From: a virus
DNA: 25,227 nt
Reading direction: 5' to 3' (one strand)
IMG/VR virus record: IMGVR_UViG_3300044638_009088
Span: 1-25,227 of that record
Positions 15,910 to 23,149 of this stretch are shown one piece after another; the stretch's first letter is position 1, and each line of letters opens with the position of its first letter. The notes under the pieces were generated by a model, which saw nothing but the letters and a program-made list of their open reading frames with translations, was not told the origin of the DNA and searched no databases. A program made the position numbers and the translations under genes.

Positions 15910-16684
15910 ACACGTTTATTTTTTGCATATACCAAAAACATCTGGAATGAAAATGCAGTATGACCTACTTGCTGCATCACAAAGTGCAAACAGTAAAAAC
16001 TTTCCCAATGCGTACATCCAAGATGTGGCAAAAGCAGTGTATATACCCGGAGAGTTTGAGTTTGTATTTAATCCAGAAATAGCTGAATCACACAACATAA
16101 TTTGTGGACACTTTGCTCGAAATCCGATAAGTGTTATTGAAGAACTCGTAACCTTCTCCATGGTAAGAGAGCCTTTTGAACAGTATTTAAGTTTGGCAAA
16201 GTACGCGGCCATGCAGTCTGGGGTTGATTTTACTGAAGAATTTTTAGACTTATTCCTTAGTAACGACAATGAATTCAACACTCAATTTGAGGGGATGTCT
16301 GGATGTGAAAATCCACAATCATGCTTCTTGTTTTCAAAAATTGCGTGTATTAAACATGAACCATATTTTGATGAATATGGCAATTTAGTTGAAACTAGGT
16401 ATCAATCATTTTTTGTTGAAAAGCCGAAGTCTTATTCAGAGTTAAGCGAAAAGCTGGATGGAATAATAGTAGGCACCGTGGAAAACAGAGCTCGTTTTGT
16501 TGAAACAATAAATGATATTTTATTTGATTTATACGGAATAAAAATATCTAACAACGATTCGGTGGTTAATGGAACACCCAAACCAACATTCAAAATAAGC
16601 AAACAACATAAATCGGTGATATATTCAAAAATTGAAATTGACATTGAGTTGTATGAAAAAATAAAAGAATCAGAACATGAATGA
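15896..16684 (+). CDS. Sulfotransferase-like protein (copy 1)
   Basis: The protein has 262 residues. The N-terminal HIPKTSG (residues 11-17) is the 5'-phosphosulfate loop of PAPS-dependent sulfotransferases, and VREPFEQYLSL (residues 90-100, Arg91 and Ser99) is the 3'-phosphate-binding motif. ICGHFARNP (69-77) matches the conserved segment between them. These match the family that sulfates polysaccharides or proteins (heparan-sulfate and chondroitin type). The enzyme would transfer sulfate from PAPS to a hydroxyl group. The start overlaps the oxygenase upstream by 14 bases and the end overlaps the next gene by eight, so the three are translationally coupled. The C-terminal half is diverged and the acceptor cannot be predicted. 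Confidence 0.8.
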   Translation: MSKNKHVYFLHIPKTSGMKMQYDLLAASQSANSKNFPNAYIQDVAKAVYIPGEFEFVFNPEIAESHNIICGHFARNPISVIEELVTFSMVREPFEQYLSLAKYAAMQSGVDFTEEFLDLFLSNDNEFNTQFEGMSGCENPQSCFLFSKIACIKHEPYFDEYGNLVETRYQSFFVEKPKSYSELSEKLDGIIVGTVENRARFVETINDILFDLYGIKISNNDSVVNGTPKPTFKISKQHKSVIYSKIEIDIELYEKIKESEHE

Positions 16685-17423
16685 TAAAAAAATATATCAT
16701 TTACACATACCGAGGACCTCTGGTTACGGAATTGCCAATGCCTTAGAAAAAACATTTTCCGAACAGGGTTTCTATCTACACAAACCAACCCAGAGTGAAA
16801 TTTACTCAGAAGACACGTTCAAGGACAATCCGTACGTATCTGGCCATTTTGCTTCTAACCCAATTTTTAAAAATGAAGATAATTATGATGTGTTTTCACT
16901 AATCAGAGAGCCCGTTCAGCACTATTTAAGCATTGCTAAATATGTGGCCAAAAGTGGCAATGTGGCTTTTGATAATCACTTTCTTGAAGAATTCATGTGG
17001 GGAAGCGTTACGCCTTTCGGAGCCAACGAACTATTTTCAAGTTCTGGGAACATACAGTCAAAAATGCTGTTCTGCAGGCTGGCTACGTGTGACGACTCGG
17101 TAGTTGCATTGCGCGATACAGATGTAGCAAGCAAGGTAAATTTAGTTTTTATAGAATCAGACCTGCCCACACCAGAGCTTTTAGAAAAGGAAATTGAGAA
17201 TATGAACCTTTTCATTATGGAGGATAGAAAAACCGCAATTAATTGGCTGGCAGATAAAGTCAAATTCACCTATGGACTCAAACTTTCAGAAAACGCTCAT
17301 TCAAAAATGAATTCAATAATTAGCCAAGATTTTAAAATTTCGCATGTTGCGGAGCAGGAGATACTCAAAAGGTCATCACTGGACTTCCAGTTGTACGATT
17401 TGGTCCTATGCAGGCATCGGTAG
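16677..17423 (+). CDS. Sulfotransferase-like protein (copy 2)
   Basis: This 248-residue paralogue of the gene before it has HIPRTSG (residues 10-16), SGHFASNPI (55-63) and IREPVQHYLSIAKYVA (76-91), the same three blocks in the same order. The usual lysine of the phosphosulfate loop is replaced by Arg12, which keeps the charge but may alter catalysis. The two genes overlap by eight bases (ATGAATGA), consistent with tandem duplication followed by divergence; beyond the motifs, similarity is low. It may act on a different acceptor or pair with copy 1. Base composition becomes A/T-rich in both copies compared with the fibre genes. Confidence 0.78.
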   Translation: MNDKKIYHLHIPRTSGYGIANALEKTFSEQGFYLHKPTQSEIYSEDTFKDNPYVSGHFASNPIFKNEDNYDVFSLIREPVQHYLSIAKYVAKSGNVAFDNHFLEEFMWGSVTPFGANELFSSSGNIQSKMLFCRLATCDDSVVALRDTDVASKVNLVFIESDLPTPELLEKEIENMNLFIMEDRKTAINWLADKVKFTYGLKLSENAHSKMNSIISQDFKISHVAEQEILKRSSLDFQLYDLVLCRHR

Positions 17424-17434
17424 CCTGTTAGTGT

Positions 17435-17450
17435 TGTTGATATGTCAACA
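17435..17450 (+). promoter_or_regulatory. Inverted repeat with start codon in the loop
   Basis: TGTTGA (17435-17440) and TCAACA (17445-17450) are perfect complements around the tetraloop TATG, which holds the ATG at 17442. The 18-base upstream gap has no Shine-Dalgarno sequence. The core TTGATATGNCAA is shared with the site at 6680-6697. Confidence 0.4.
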
Positions 17451-18068
17451 GGTAGTGAATCGCCATGGAAAATAAAGCCGGGACATTTTGGGTCTGGTCC
17501 TGAAAATATACATATTTTTGAGAACTTCATAGAAAAAGACGACCTTGAAATCATTCAAGATTTCTGCCCGACAATAAATGAGTGGAACAACTCAAAAGAA
17601 AGCGTTTATGCTGAAGATGGGACGTGTCTGTACAACGCTGATTATTGGAACGACAGGCAGTGCAGTAGCGATATTCTCCAAAGACTTTCAGTGCCAGTTT
17701 TCAACATAATTGATAAATATATACAAAAGATGCAGACAGCTCTTGAGGAAATCTATGGTCTAGAACTTTCTCCGCGACCCCCAGTAATCATGAAGTGGAG
17801 ACCCGGAATCGAGCAAAGACCGCATGCCGATAAGCAGCTGAATAACGGTGAGCCAAACGCCTTTGTTGACTACGACTTGAACTCATTGTTTTATTACAAC
17901 GATGATTTTGAAGGCGGAGAACTCTATTACCCACAGCACGACATAAGTATTAAGCCAAAGCCGGGCCTAGCAATCGCTCATCCGGGTGACGTCAATTACC
18001 TGCACGGAGTTAAAATGGTAACAAAGGGGTACAGGTACACCACCCCTTCTTTTTATACGGTTAAATAA
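17442..18068 (+). CDS. 2OG-Fe(II) oxygenase, prolyl 4-hydroxylase-like (copy 2)
   Basis: The protein has 208 residues. The iron triad is His128, Asp130 (RPHADKQ) and His188 (YLHGV), with Arg198 (GYRYTTPSF) as the 2-oxoglutarate anchor. DDFEGGELYYPQHD is the family core. It resembles copy 1 more than the other two: both keep the order EDFI/ENFI helix, FGRF/YGLE, KW[YR]PG[EI], HADxx, GGEL[FY][FY]P and the RYTxP end. An 18-base gap after the sulfotransferases, with no Shine-Dalgarno sequence, places the ATG in a hairpin loop. Cytoplasmic and soluble. The substrate is unassigned; protein hydroxylation is the likeliest family role. Confidence 0.9.
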   Translation: MSTGSESPWKIKPGHFGSGPENIHIFENFIEKDDLEIIQDFCPTINEWNNSKESVYAEDGTCLYNADYWNDRQCSSDILQRLSVPVFNIIDKYIQKMQTALEEIYGLELSPRPPVIMKWRPGIEQRPHADKQLNNGEPNAFVDYDLNSLFYYNDDFEGGELYYPQHDISIKPKPGLAIAHPGDVNYLHGVKMVTKGYRYTTPSFYTVK

Positions 18069-18071
18069 AAG

Positions 18072-18599
18072 ATGATTATAAGCAAATCAAACTTGATAGA
18101 ACCAAAAGAATATGGCGTGATATTAGACGCAATTAAAGAAATTGGTTCGCCGTCAAACTATTCAAAAAATGACCCATCAACTGGATACTACGATAAATAT
18201 GCCTTGCTTGAACACGATGCGTTTTCGTATGGTGTTTTTGAGGACATATGCGAACGGGTTTTAAAAATTGCAGAAGAAGAGTTTGAGACAGCCCTAGCCG
18301 TTGACAATGCGGTGCTTGTTGAGGTCATTCCAGGAAATGTTCCCGAAGAGCATGCGGATAGTCAGAACCTTGACGGAACGCCAAAGTTGGGTTGCAATAA
18401 TTTTGTTGTTTCTGCAGTTGTCTATTTAAACGATGAATTCTCGGGCGGGGACTTAGTTTTCCCTAAAGCTGATTACCGATATAAACCGCGCGCTGGTGGC
18501 TGTGTTATTTTTCCAAGCAATTTACCATACAGCCATTATGTTGATAGTGTTTTAAGTGGCAAGCGGGTGTCATTGGCAATATGGTTTCTGCAGATATGA
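18072..18599 (+). CDS. 2OG-Fe(II) oxygenase, compact (copy 3)
   Basis: At 175 residues this is the shortest oxygenase of the cassette. Ligands His94, Asp96 (EEHADSQ) and His155 (YSHYV), with Arg165 (SGKRVSLAIWF), are all present, as is YLNDEFSGGDLVFPKADY. The N-terminal half lacks much of the cap region found in copies 1 and 2, which often shapes the substrate pocket, so its substrate may be different or larger. It starts three bases after the stop of copy 2. The next gene begins seven bases downstream, so the set reads as one transcript. Confidence 0.88.
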   Translation: MIISKSNLIEPKEYGVILDAIKEIGSPSNYSKNDPSTGYYDKYALLEHDAFSYGVFEDICERVLKIAEEEFETALAVDNAVLVEVIPGNVPEEHADSQNLDGTPKLGCNNFVVSAVVYLNDEFSGGDLVFPKADYRYKPRAGGCVIFPSNLPYSHYVDSVLSGKRVSLAIWFLQI

Positions 18600-18606
18600 T
18601 GAGCCG

Positions 18607-19338
18607 ATGAGAAACATTCAAGTTGAATTTGTCGGAGACCCAAAAGCAGGGTTTCTTGTCTACAGAAATGTGTTGAGTGAGGACTTGAGAATACCAGAGC
18701 GCCTAGAGGAAACAATAGGAAACAGCTCAACTGCACCATACTCATGGATGCAGGCCCTTGTTGGGGATGGTCAAGTCATGAAGGACTACAGGGATTGCGT
18801 TGATTGTAAAATGAGCCCTGCACATCTTGAGCACTGTCCAGAACAATTCAGCGAACTTGTAAATATCTATAACGACACCGTATCTGGGCTGACTGCTTGC
18901 CTTCAGGATTATGAAGCTAAATACAACATTCGCATGGATTTCATGGAAGCAATCAATTACGTGAGATATAACGAAGGCCAGCACTTCAATGTCCATGCTG
19001 ACCATGGCTTTTCATATGTATGCACGGTTTCGTCGGTAATGTACCTAAACGACGACTACGACGGTGGCGAACTTTGGTTTCCGTTCTTAGACATTACGTT
19101 CAAGCCAAAATATGGTGACATCGTACTATTTCCTTCAACATACATCTACTCCCATGCATCAAGACCTGTAACAAGAGGGACAAAGTATGCAGCCGTCACT
19201 ATGTTTGACTACAACGATAGATATCACAAGTTGTGGAAGGGATACGGGAAAAACATGGATGGAACAGATGCCGAGTATGGACCTGGAATAGTAAACCCAG
19301 CAGCAAACCAAGTTGATAGGTTTATCTTTAAAAAATGA
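18607..19338 (+). CDS. 2OG-Fe(II) oxygenase, prolyl 4-hydroxylase-like with Lys anchor (copy 4)
   Basis: This 243-residue protein has the iron triad His130, Asp132 (NVHADHG) and His183 (YSHASRPV). At the 2-oxoglutarate anchor position it carries Lys193 (RGTKYAAVT), as in animal and algal prolyl 4-hydroxylases, where copies 1-3 have Arg. DDYDGGELWFPFLDITFKP is the conserved core. Cys64 and Cys67 (DCVDCK), with Cys77, add a small cysteine group not seen in the others. The start at 18607 was chosen because an in-frame start at 18556 would overlap copy 3 by 44 bases. The end overlaps the next gene by four bases (ATGA). Confidence 0.9.
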   Translation: MRNIQVEFVGDPKAGFLVYRNVLSEDLRIPERLEETIGNSSTAPYSWMQALVGDGQVMKDYRDCVDCKMSPAHLEHCPEQFSELVNIYNDTVSGLTACLQDYEAKYNIRMDFMEAINYVRYNEGQHFNVHADHGFSYVCTVSSVMYLNDDYDGGELWFPFLDITFKPKYGDIVLFPSTYIYSHASRPVTRGTKYAAVTMFDYNDRYHKLWKGYGKNMDGTDAEYGPGIVNPAANQVDRFIFKK

Positions 19339-20036
19339 CTAAATTGTTTTTAAAGAAAACGCATCAGCACCCTCCAAAGATAACTCAGTCACGAATCAAG
19401 CGCGACTGGATGGATGAAACCTACAATAAGCATGCATATCAGTGCCTTCCGATGACGGTTGCAAATGTTTATGGGTGGGAGATTGTCATGGAGGAGGACC
19501 TTGTTGTCCAGTGGGATGGAGGCAACACTCCACCGTCAATTCTTTCTGGTGAGGTAACTTCTTCTGGCAGGGTTCAGGCAATCTCGTCAATTATTGGAAT
19601 GATTTCAATAAACATGGGATGGGTAATGAACACGGAGGAGGGTTACAACACCTGGTTTTCTGGTTCACCAAACTATTTCGTTGACGGCGCGGTGGCTTTG
19701 ACCGCAACGATTCCAAGCTATTGGTGGCCAGATGAGTCTCAAATGAACTGGAAGATTACAAAAATTGGAGAACCTGTCACATTCAAAGCCGGCACACCAT
19801 TTTGCTTTTTTAACATTTATGACAATTCTGTCCTCGAAAATGTAGAAATCATTGAATCAACCCTTTGGGATGACTCAAAGCTAATTGCTTCTCGGATGAA
19901 ATATGGTGAATTGAAAGCCAGAAACAATGTTGAAAAGCCATGGACGTGGACAAAGGGAATTAAAACAGGTCTTGACGCTGATGGCAATAAAATAGGCCCC
20001 ACATTCACTGGCCTGCCCAAATTAGCCAACCCGTAG
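19335..20036 (+). CDS. DUF6065-family protein
   Basis: The protein has 233 residues. RDWMDETYNKHAYQCLPM, ANVYGWEI, TEEGYNTWFSGSPNYFVDG, the Trp-rich MNWKITKIGEPVTFKAGTPF block and LIASRMKYG match what I know of the DUF6065 family, found in phages and in bacteria near oxygenase or glycan genes. Function is unknown. The ATGA overlap with the last oxygenase argues that it belongs to the same modification pathway, perhaps as an acceptor-binding or scaffold protein (inference). No HxD motif or nucleotide-binding loop is visible. It is the last gene of the cassette; a 45-base gap with a promoter-like motif follows. Confidence 0.75.
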   Translation: MTKLFLKKTHQHPPKITQSRIKRDWMDETYNKHAYQCLPMTVANVYGWEIVMEEDLVVQWDGGNTPPSILSGEVTSSGRVQAISSIIGMISINMGWVMNTEEGYNTWFSGSPNYFVDGAVALTATIPSYWWPDESQMNWKITKIGEPVTFKAGTPFCFFNIYDNSVLENVEIIESTLWDDSKLIASRMKYGELKARNNVEKPWTWTKGIKTGLDADGNKIGPTFTGLPKLANP

Positions 20037-20038
20037 TG

Positions 20039-20061
20039 TAAAATATGGGTAATTGTCAATT
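20039..20061 (+). promoter_or_regulatory. Candidate promoter/operator motif, copy 2, with palindrome
   Basis: TAAAATATGGGTAATTG (20039-20055) matches the motif at 6928-6945. It runs into the perfect palindrome AATTGTCAATT (20051-20061), which could be a repressor site. This is the longest same-strand gap (45 bases) between 6930 and 21946 and a natural place for a new transcript serving the small genes downstream. Confidence 0.3.
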
Positions 20062-20081
20062 CTCAGGACTATGGAGCCGCC

Positions 20082-20318
20082 ATGAAATTTGAATCTTCTT
20101 TTACAACACAAGAGAAAAAGCTCGTCTACCAGCGAACCCTTAAGGACCTTGAGAGACAACTTATGGAGCGACTACTCCAAGAAGGCTTTAATCCAGATAC
20201 GTTTGACGAAAAGAGTTTTACTCCTGGAGTAGAGGATGGCAGAATAATTCATGGCCACAAACTGATTGCAGATTTTCTTTCAAAGATTGACAATATCAAG
20301 TCGAAAATCGCAGAGTAA
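20082..20318 (+). CDS. Small helical protein of unknown function
   Basis: The protein has 78 residues, charged and predicted mainly helical (a KKLVYQRTLKDLERQLMERL stretch with heptad-like spacing, then IADFLSKIDNIKSKI). It might form a coiled coil. GGAG lies upstream at moderate spacing (in GGAGCCGCC before the ATG). It is the first of four small genes. No family is recognised. Confidence 0.6.
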   Translation: MKFESSFTTQEKKLVYQRTLKDLERQLMERLLQEGFNPDTFDEKSFTPGVEDGRIIHGHKLIADFLSKIDNIKSKIAE

Positions 20319-20327
20319 GCTCAGAAC

Positions 20328-20561
20328 ATGGCACTAACACCACAACAATTGGCAAAGGCAAAAGCTGAAGCTATTCAAATACTTGAATTCTCAATCTATA
20401 CGCTTGCTTTTACGCTTGGCGTAGACGAATCAGATTTAGAATTTGAAATGGAAAACCCAGTAGACCTTTCCGTTGATGGAAACAACGCATTGCTTGCGCA
20501 GTACGATGCCTACGAATGTCTAAAAATGCAATTGGCGGCGCTAGCAAGATTACAGGCGTAA
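20328..20561 (+). CDS. Small Ala/Leu-rich protein of unknown function
   Basis: The 77-residue sequence has an Ala/Gln/Lys-rich N-terminus (LTPQQLAKAKAEAI) followed by alternating hydrophobic and acidic stretches (LGVDESDLEFEMENP), probably a small helical bundle. No family is recognised. It lies nine bases after the previous stop and seven bases before the next ATG, with weak ribosome binding sites, so coupled translation is likely. Confidence 0.6.
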   Translation: MALTPQQLAKAKAEAIQILEFSIYTLAFTLGVDESDLEFEMENPVDLSVDGNNALLAQYDAYECLKMQLAALARLQA

Positions 20562-20567
20562 AATGCC

Positions 20568-20879
20568 ATGAAGATAAACCTGAAGATACCTCACAAAATT
20601 TCAATTGTTGAAACAGCAATGAATTCTGGAAGGTATGAAATCTGCCCTGACATTGACGCTGATTTCCCAAATATACAAGAACCAATGCGCAACCCCAATA
20701 GGGACGCCCATGTTCCTAGATGGAATCCTGAGCTATTTTCATATGAACTACCAGATGGCGCTGCATTTTTTTGTGACCTGCTTCAATCAAATGACCCACA
20801 GCAAAGATGGGAAGAGACAGAAGTTGGGGATTTTACAAAAAACGAATTAGTAGAGGAATTGTTTTCTGATGAGAAGTAG
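20568..20879 (+). CDS. Small acidic protein of unknown function
   Basis: This 103-residue protein has many Pro/Asn/Asp in the middle (NIQEPMRNPNRDAHVPRWN) and an acidic tail (ELVEELFSDEK). A short G-C stem (20555-20559 with 20563-20567, one wobble) lies right before the ATG. It overlaps the next gene by 11 bases. I recognise no family; the gene context alone gives no function. Confidence 0.6.
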   Translation: MKINLKIPHKISIVETAMNSGRYEICPDIDADFPNIQEPMRNPNRDAHVPRWNPELFSYELPDGAAFFCDLLQSNDPQQRWEETEVGDFTKNELVEELFSDEK

Positions 20880-21192
20880 AAACGTGGGCGGAGAAAGCCT
20901 CTATGATGCAACCTCCGATAGGGAGTATAACGAGTACAAGCTCGCTGTAATCTCTTACATAATCGGCACCGACCCAGCAGACATTGATTCAATGCGAATA
21001 GACCATGCTGCTGTAAAAATACGCCAAATGTGGAAGTACTCATCTGATATACGAGGCTCGGTCATGGATGCTGGGTATTCAGCAAACAAGCTTTCAATTT
21101 TGCTCGCAAAAAATAATGTCAAGTTAACCGACATGGCAAGAGACGCATATTGGAATTACTCACTAGCAAAGGCTGTTGAAAATGGACAATAG
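20869..21192 (+). CDS. Small protein of unknown function
   Basis: The 107-residue protein is basic at the N-terminus (MRSRNVGGESLY) and then helical (EYNEYKLAVISYIIG, KIRQMWKYSSDIRGSVMDAGYS). The overlap with both neighbours (11 bases at each end) marks it as part of the same transcript as the methyltransferase-like gene after it. No family is recognised. Confidence 0.6.
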   Translation: MRSRNVGGESLYDATSDREYNEYKLAVISYIIGTDPADIDSMRIDHAAVKIRQMWKYSSDIRGSVMDAGYSANKLSILLAKNNVKLTDMARDAYWNYSLAKAVENGQ

Positions 21193-21946
21193 GCAGCTCC
21201 GCACGGCAATGGCAGCTCGAGTGCTCGGCCAACACCCATTTAACTCATATTTTGGATACGACGCCTCTGATGTTGAAATGGAAAGCGTATCCGAGATGGC
21301 TATACGCGCAAAGCAGTGGAGAAGCGATTTAGGAACTCTAAGCCTCAGCATTGGCGCGCGGGGTGGCAGCGAAGGTGTTTGGTACGTTGACCTACTTTGC
21401 ACACCGCAGTCTGGTTTCAAAGAATTAGTCATGAGATACGATGATGCAGTAGCTAGTTATCTGTATGCAAAGAATCCACAAAAATCATTGTTTTTCACTT
21501 CGGACGGATTATCGTGCATTTTTGCTCACAAGCAGATGTTCCCAGAATCAGAAGTTCATTTTGCAAATAATCAATCTCTTTTTAATTTTGAAACGTTTTT
21601 GCGTGACTCTTCAACAGAAATACCAAGTGGACGATTCAGAGACATTGACTACAGCGTTGTTGATGAAGGCGAGATATCAACTGGTGATGCTTCTGGGTAC
21701 GATTTTATTCAAGTGGCCTCGTGGGATGTTTTGTACGATGCTGAACTTTTGGAGAGATGTGTTTCGGCCTTGTCTGATGGCGGAACATTGATGGCAATCT
21801 CAACGAATAACGCAGGAAAAGCTTACAGAGATGACACGATGTTGCACCCATATTACGACATGCATGAAGTCTTAAAGCAAAGCAGTGGAGTCACCTACCA
21901 CAGTTCCGACTCTTACGGCTTTACGGTTTTCACCAAGTCCAGATAA
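21182..21946 (+). CDS. Methyltransferase-like (Rossmann) protein of unknown specificity
   Basis: The protein has 254 residues from ATG 21182; a TTG-start form from 21176 adds two residues. The C-terminal half (YDFIQVASWDVLYDAELLERCVSALSDGGTLMAIS, near residues 165-200) follows the pattern of the Asp-Phe-Ile-x-x beta strand, helix, then Leu-x-Asp-Gly-Gly-x-Leu strand of SAM-dependent methyltransferases. The N-terminal glycine-rich loop (for example GARGGSEGVW) is not a clean match to motif I, so it may be a degenerate or non-catalytic member. A sequential role with the methyl-transferring cyclopropane synthase next door is not implied. The target is unknown. Confidence 0.5.
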   Translation: MDNRQLRTAMAARVLGQHPFNSYFGYDASDVEMESVSEMAIRAKQWRSDLGTLSLSIGARGGSEGVWYVDLLCTPQSGFKELVMRYDDAVASYLYAKNPQKSLFFTSDGLSCIFAHKQMFPESEVHFANNQSLFNFETFLRDSSTEIPSGRFRDIDYSVVDEGEISTGDASGYDFIQVASWDVLYDAELLERCVSALSDGGTLMAISTNNAGKAYRDDTMLHPYYDMHEVLKQSSGVTYHSSDSYGFTVFTKSR

Positions 21947-21957
21947 TTTACAAAGCG

Positions 21958-21970
21958 CGATATATTATCG
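21958..21970. terminator. Weak inverted repeat between convergent genes
   Basis: CGATA (21958-21962) and TATCG (21966-21970) form a five-base-pair stem with a three-base loop between the ends of the methyltransferase-like gene and the minus-strand synthase. No T-run follows on either strand, so transcription stop is only a possibility. Confidence 0.2.
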
Positions 21971-23089
21971 ACAGGTATATCTTTCAAAGTCCATACCTTT
22001 TCTCCGCATTACATATTGCCAAAGATTGAACTTTCGAGACATAAAACCACCAATGCAGGCCAATAGATAAAATTCCCACATTTTTCTAAACTTTTCGTCG
22101 TAGCTTGGAATCTCATCCCAACTTGATGTGACGTTTTTATACCATTCGGCCAAAGTCTTTGCATAGTCCATGCCAAAGTTGTGGACATCCTCTATCACCC
22201 AATCTGGTTCTGCTGCCGCTGCGAACTGCGATACTGATGGCAAAATTCCGCCTGGGAATATGTATCTATCGTAGAAAGGGTCTGCATCATGACGTGCTCT
22301 CGTAGAACCAATAAGGTGATGAAGCATTATTCCTTTGTCTGTTAACTGTTCGTCACATTTATCAAAAAACAGTTTTAAATTCTTTGGTCCAACATGCTCC
22401 ATCATTGCAATTGAAACAATCCGGTCAAATTTCCCAAATTGTCCATTTAGTTCTTGATATGTGAGTTTATGAATTTCTATTCCTAGCGGTTCACAGCGCT
22501 TGATTGCTGTTGATATTTGTTTATCAACCGGGGTAATTCCAACGCCAGTAACGCCATAGGTTTTTGCTGCGTATTCAAGAAATCCGCCCCACCCACAACC
22601 AATATCAAGGACCCTCATGCCTGGTTTGAGTTTTAGTTTTTTACAAATCAAATCCATCTTGGCAATTTGTGCATCATCAAGATTTTTGGCTTTTTGCCAG
22701 TATCCACACGAATACATCATGTAGTCATCAAGCATTAATTCAAATAGGTCATTGCCTATGCCGTAATGAAATTCTGCGTTTTTTGGGGACCGGCTTCTAT
22801 TCTGCCTATTGGCAATACGTGACCATGCAGCCGCAATCGCAATACTTGGGCTCATGGGGATTTGTTTTGCAAGGTCTATATTTGTGAATCGGGTGAGCAT
22901 TTCATCAACTCGCTCGCATGACCACCATCCATCTACATATCCTTCGGCTAATCCGAGAAGTCTTTGGTCAAGCAGCCTATCCCAGAGTTTGTCGTTATGA
23001 ACATGGATTGAATACGGTTCCGGTCCATTGATTGGTATCCCAGCTTGCTCAAACAACTCTGTAAAGACTTTATGCGATTTTCTTGACAT
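21965..23089 (-). CDS. cfa: Cyclopropane-fatty-acyl-phospholipid synthase
   Basis: This 374-residue protein aligns along its whole length, from memory, with E. coli Cfa (382 residues). It methylates cis double bonds of membrane phospholipid acyl chains using SAM, producing cyclopropane rings. The N-terminal domain contains GYVDGWWSCERVDEM. The SAM loop is VLDIGCGWGGF (160-170). Residues expected for catalysis are Cys128 (YSCGYW), Glu231 (MEHVGPK), His258 and Ile260 (LHHLIGS), with Tyr309 in HNFGMDY and ending near RYTCR. It is soluble with peripheral membrane action. It is the only minus-strand gene, with its own TATAAT-like -10. Such an intact enzyme in a phage block is unusual, suggesting acquisition from a host. 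Confidence 0.93.
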   Translation of the reverse strand: MSRKSHKVFTELFEQAGIPINGPEPYSIHVHNDKLWDRLLDQRLLGLAEGYVDGWWSCERVDEMLTRFTNIDLAKQIPMSPSIAIAAAWSRIANRQNRSRSPKNAEFHYGIGNDLFELMLDDYMMYSCGYWQKAKNLDDAQIAKMDLICKKLKLKPGMRVLDIGCGWGGFLEYAAKTYGVTGVGITPVDKQISTAIKRCEPLGIEIHKLTYQELNGQFGKFDRIVSIAMMEHVGPKNLKLFFDKCDEQLTDKGIMLHHLIGSTRARHDADPFYDRYIFPGGILPSVSQFAAAAEPDWVIEDVHNFGMDYAKTLAEWYKNVTSSWDEIPSYDEKFRKMWEFYLLACIGGFMSRKFNLWQYVMRRKGMDFERYTCR

Positions 23090-23120
23090 GAATGAATGCT
23101 ACCATGATGAAGTGGGACAA

Positions 23121-23128
23121 ATTATAAG
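23121..23128. promoter_or_regulatory. Divergent promoter -10 region candidate
   Basis: Read on the minus strand, 23126-23121 is TATAAT, 32 bases before the synthase start at 23089. Read on the plus strand, 23123-23128 is TATAAG, 29 bases before the ATG at 23157. Neither strand shows a strong -35 box, so this is suggestive only. Confidence 0.35.
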
Positions 23129-23149
23129 CCCTATTTCGTCATGCTATCA

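Noticed and set aside
21946-21965. Rho-independent terminator between the convergent genes
   Set aside because: The stem is only five base pairs with no T-run on either strand, so I list it only as a weak inverted repeat.
22669-23000. Plus-strand open frames within the synthase gene
   Set aside because: The minus-strand protein matches a known enzyme along its full length, so these are shadows.
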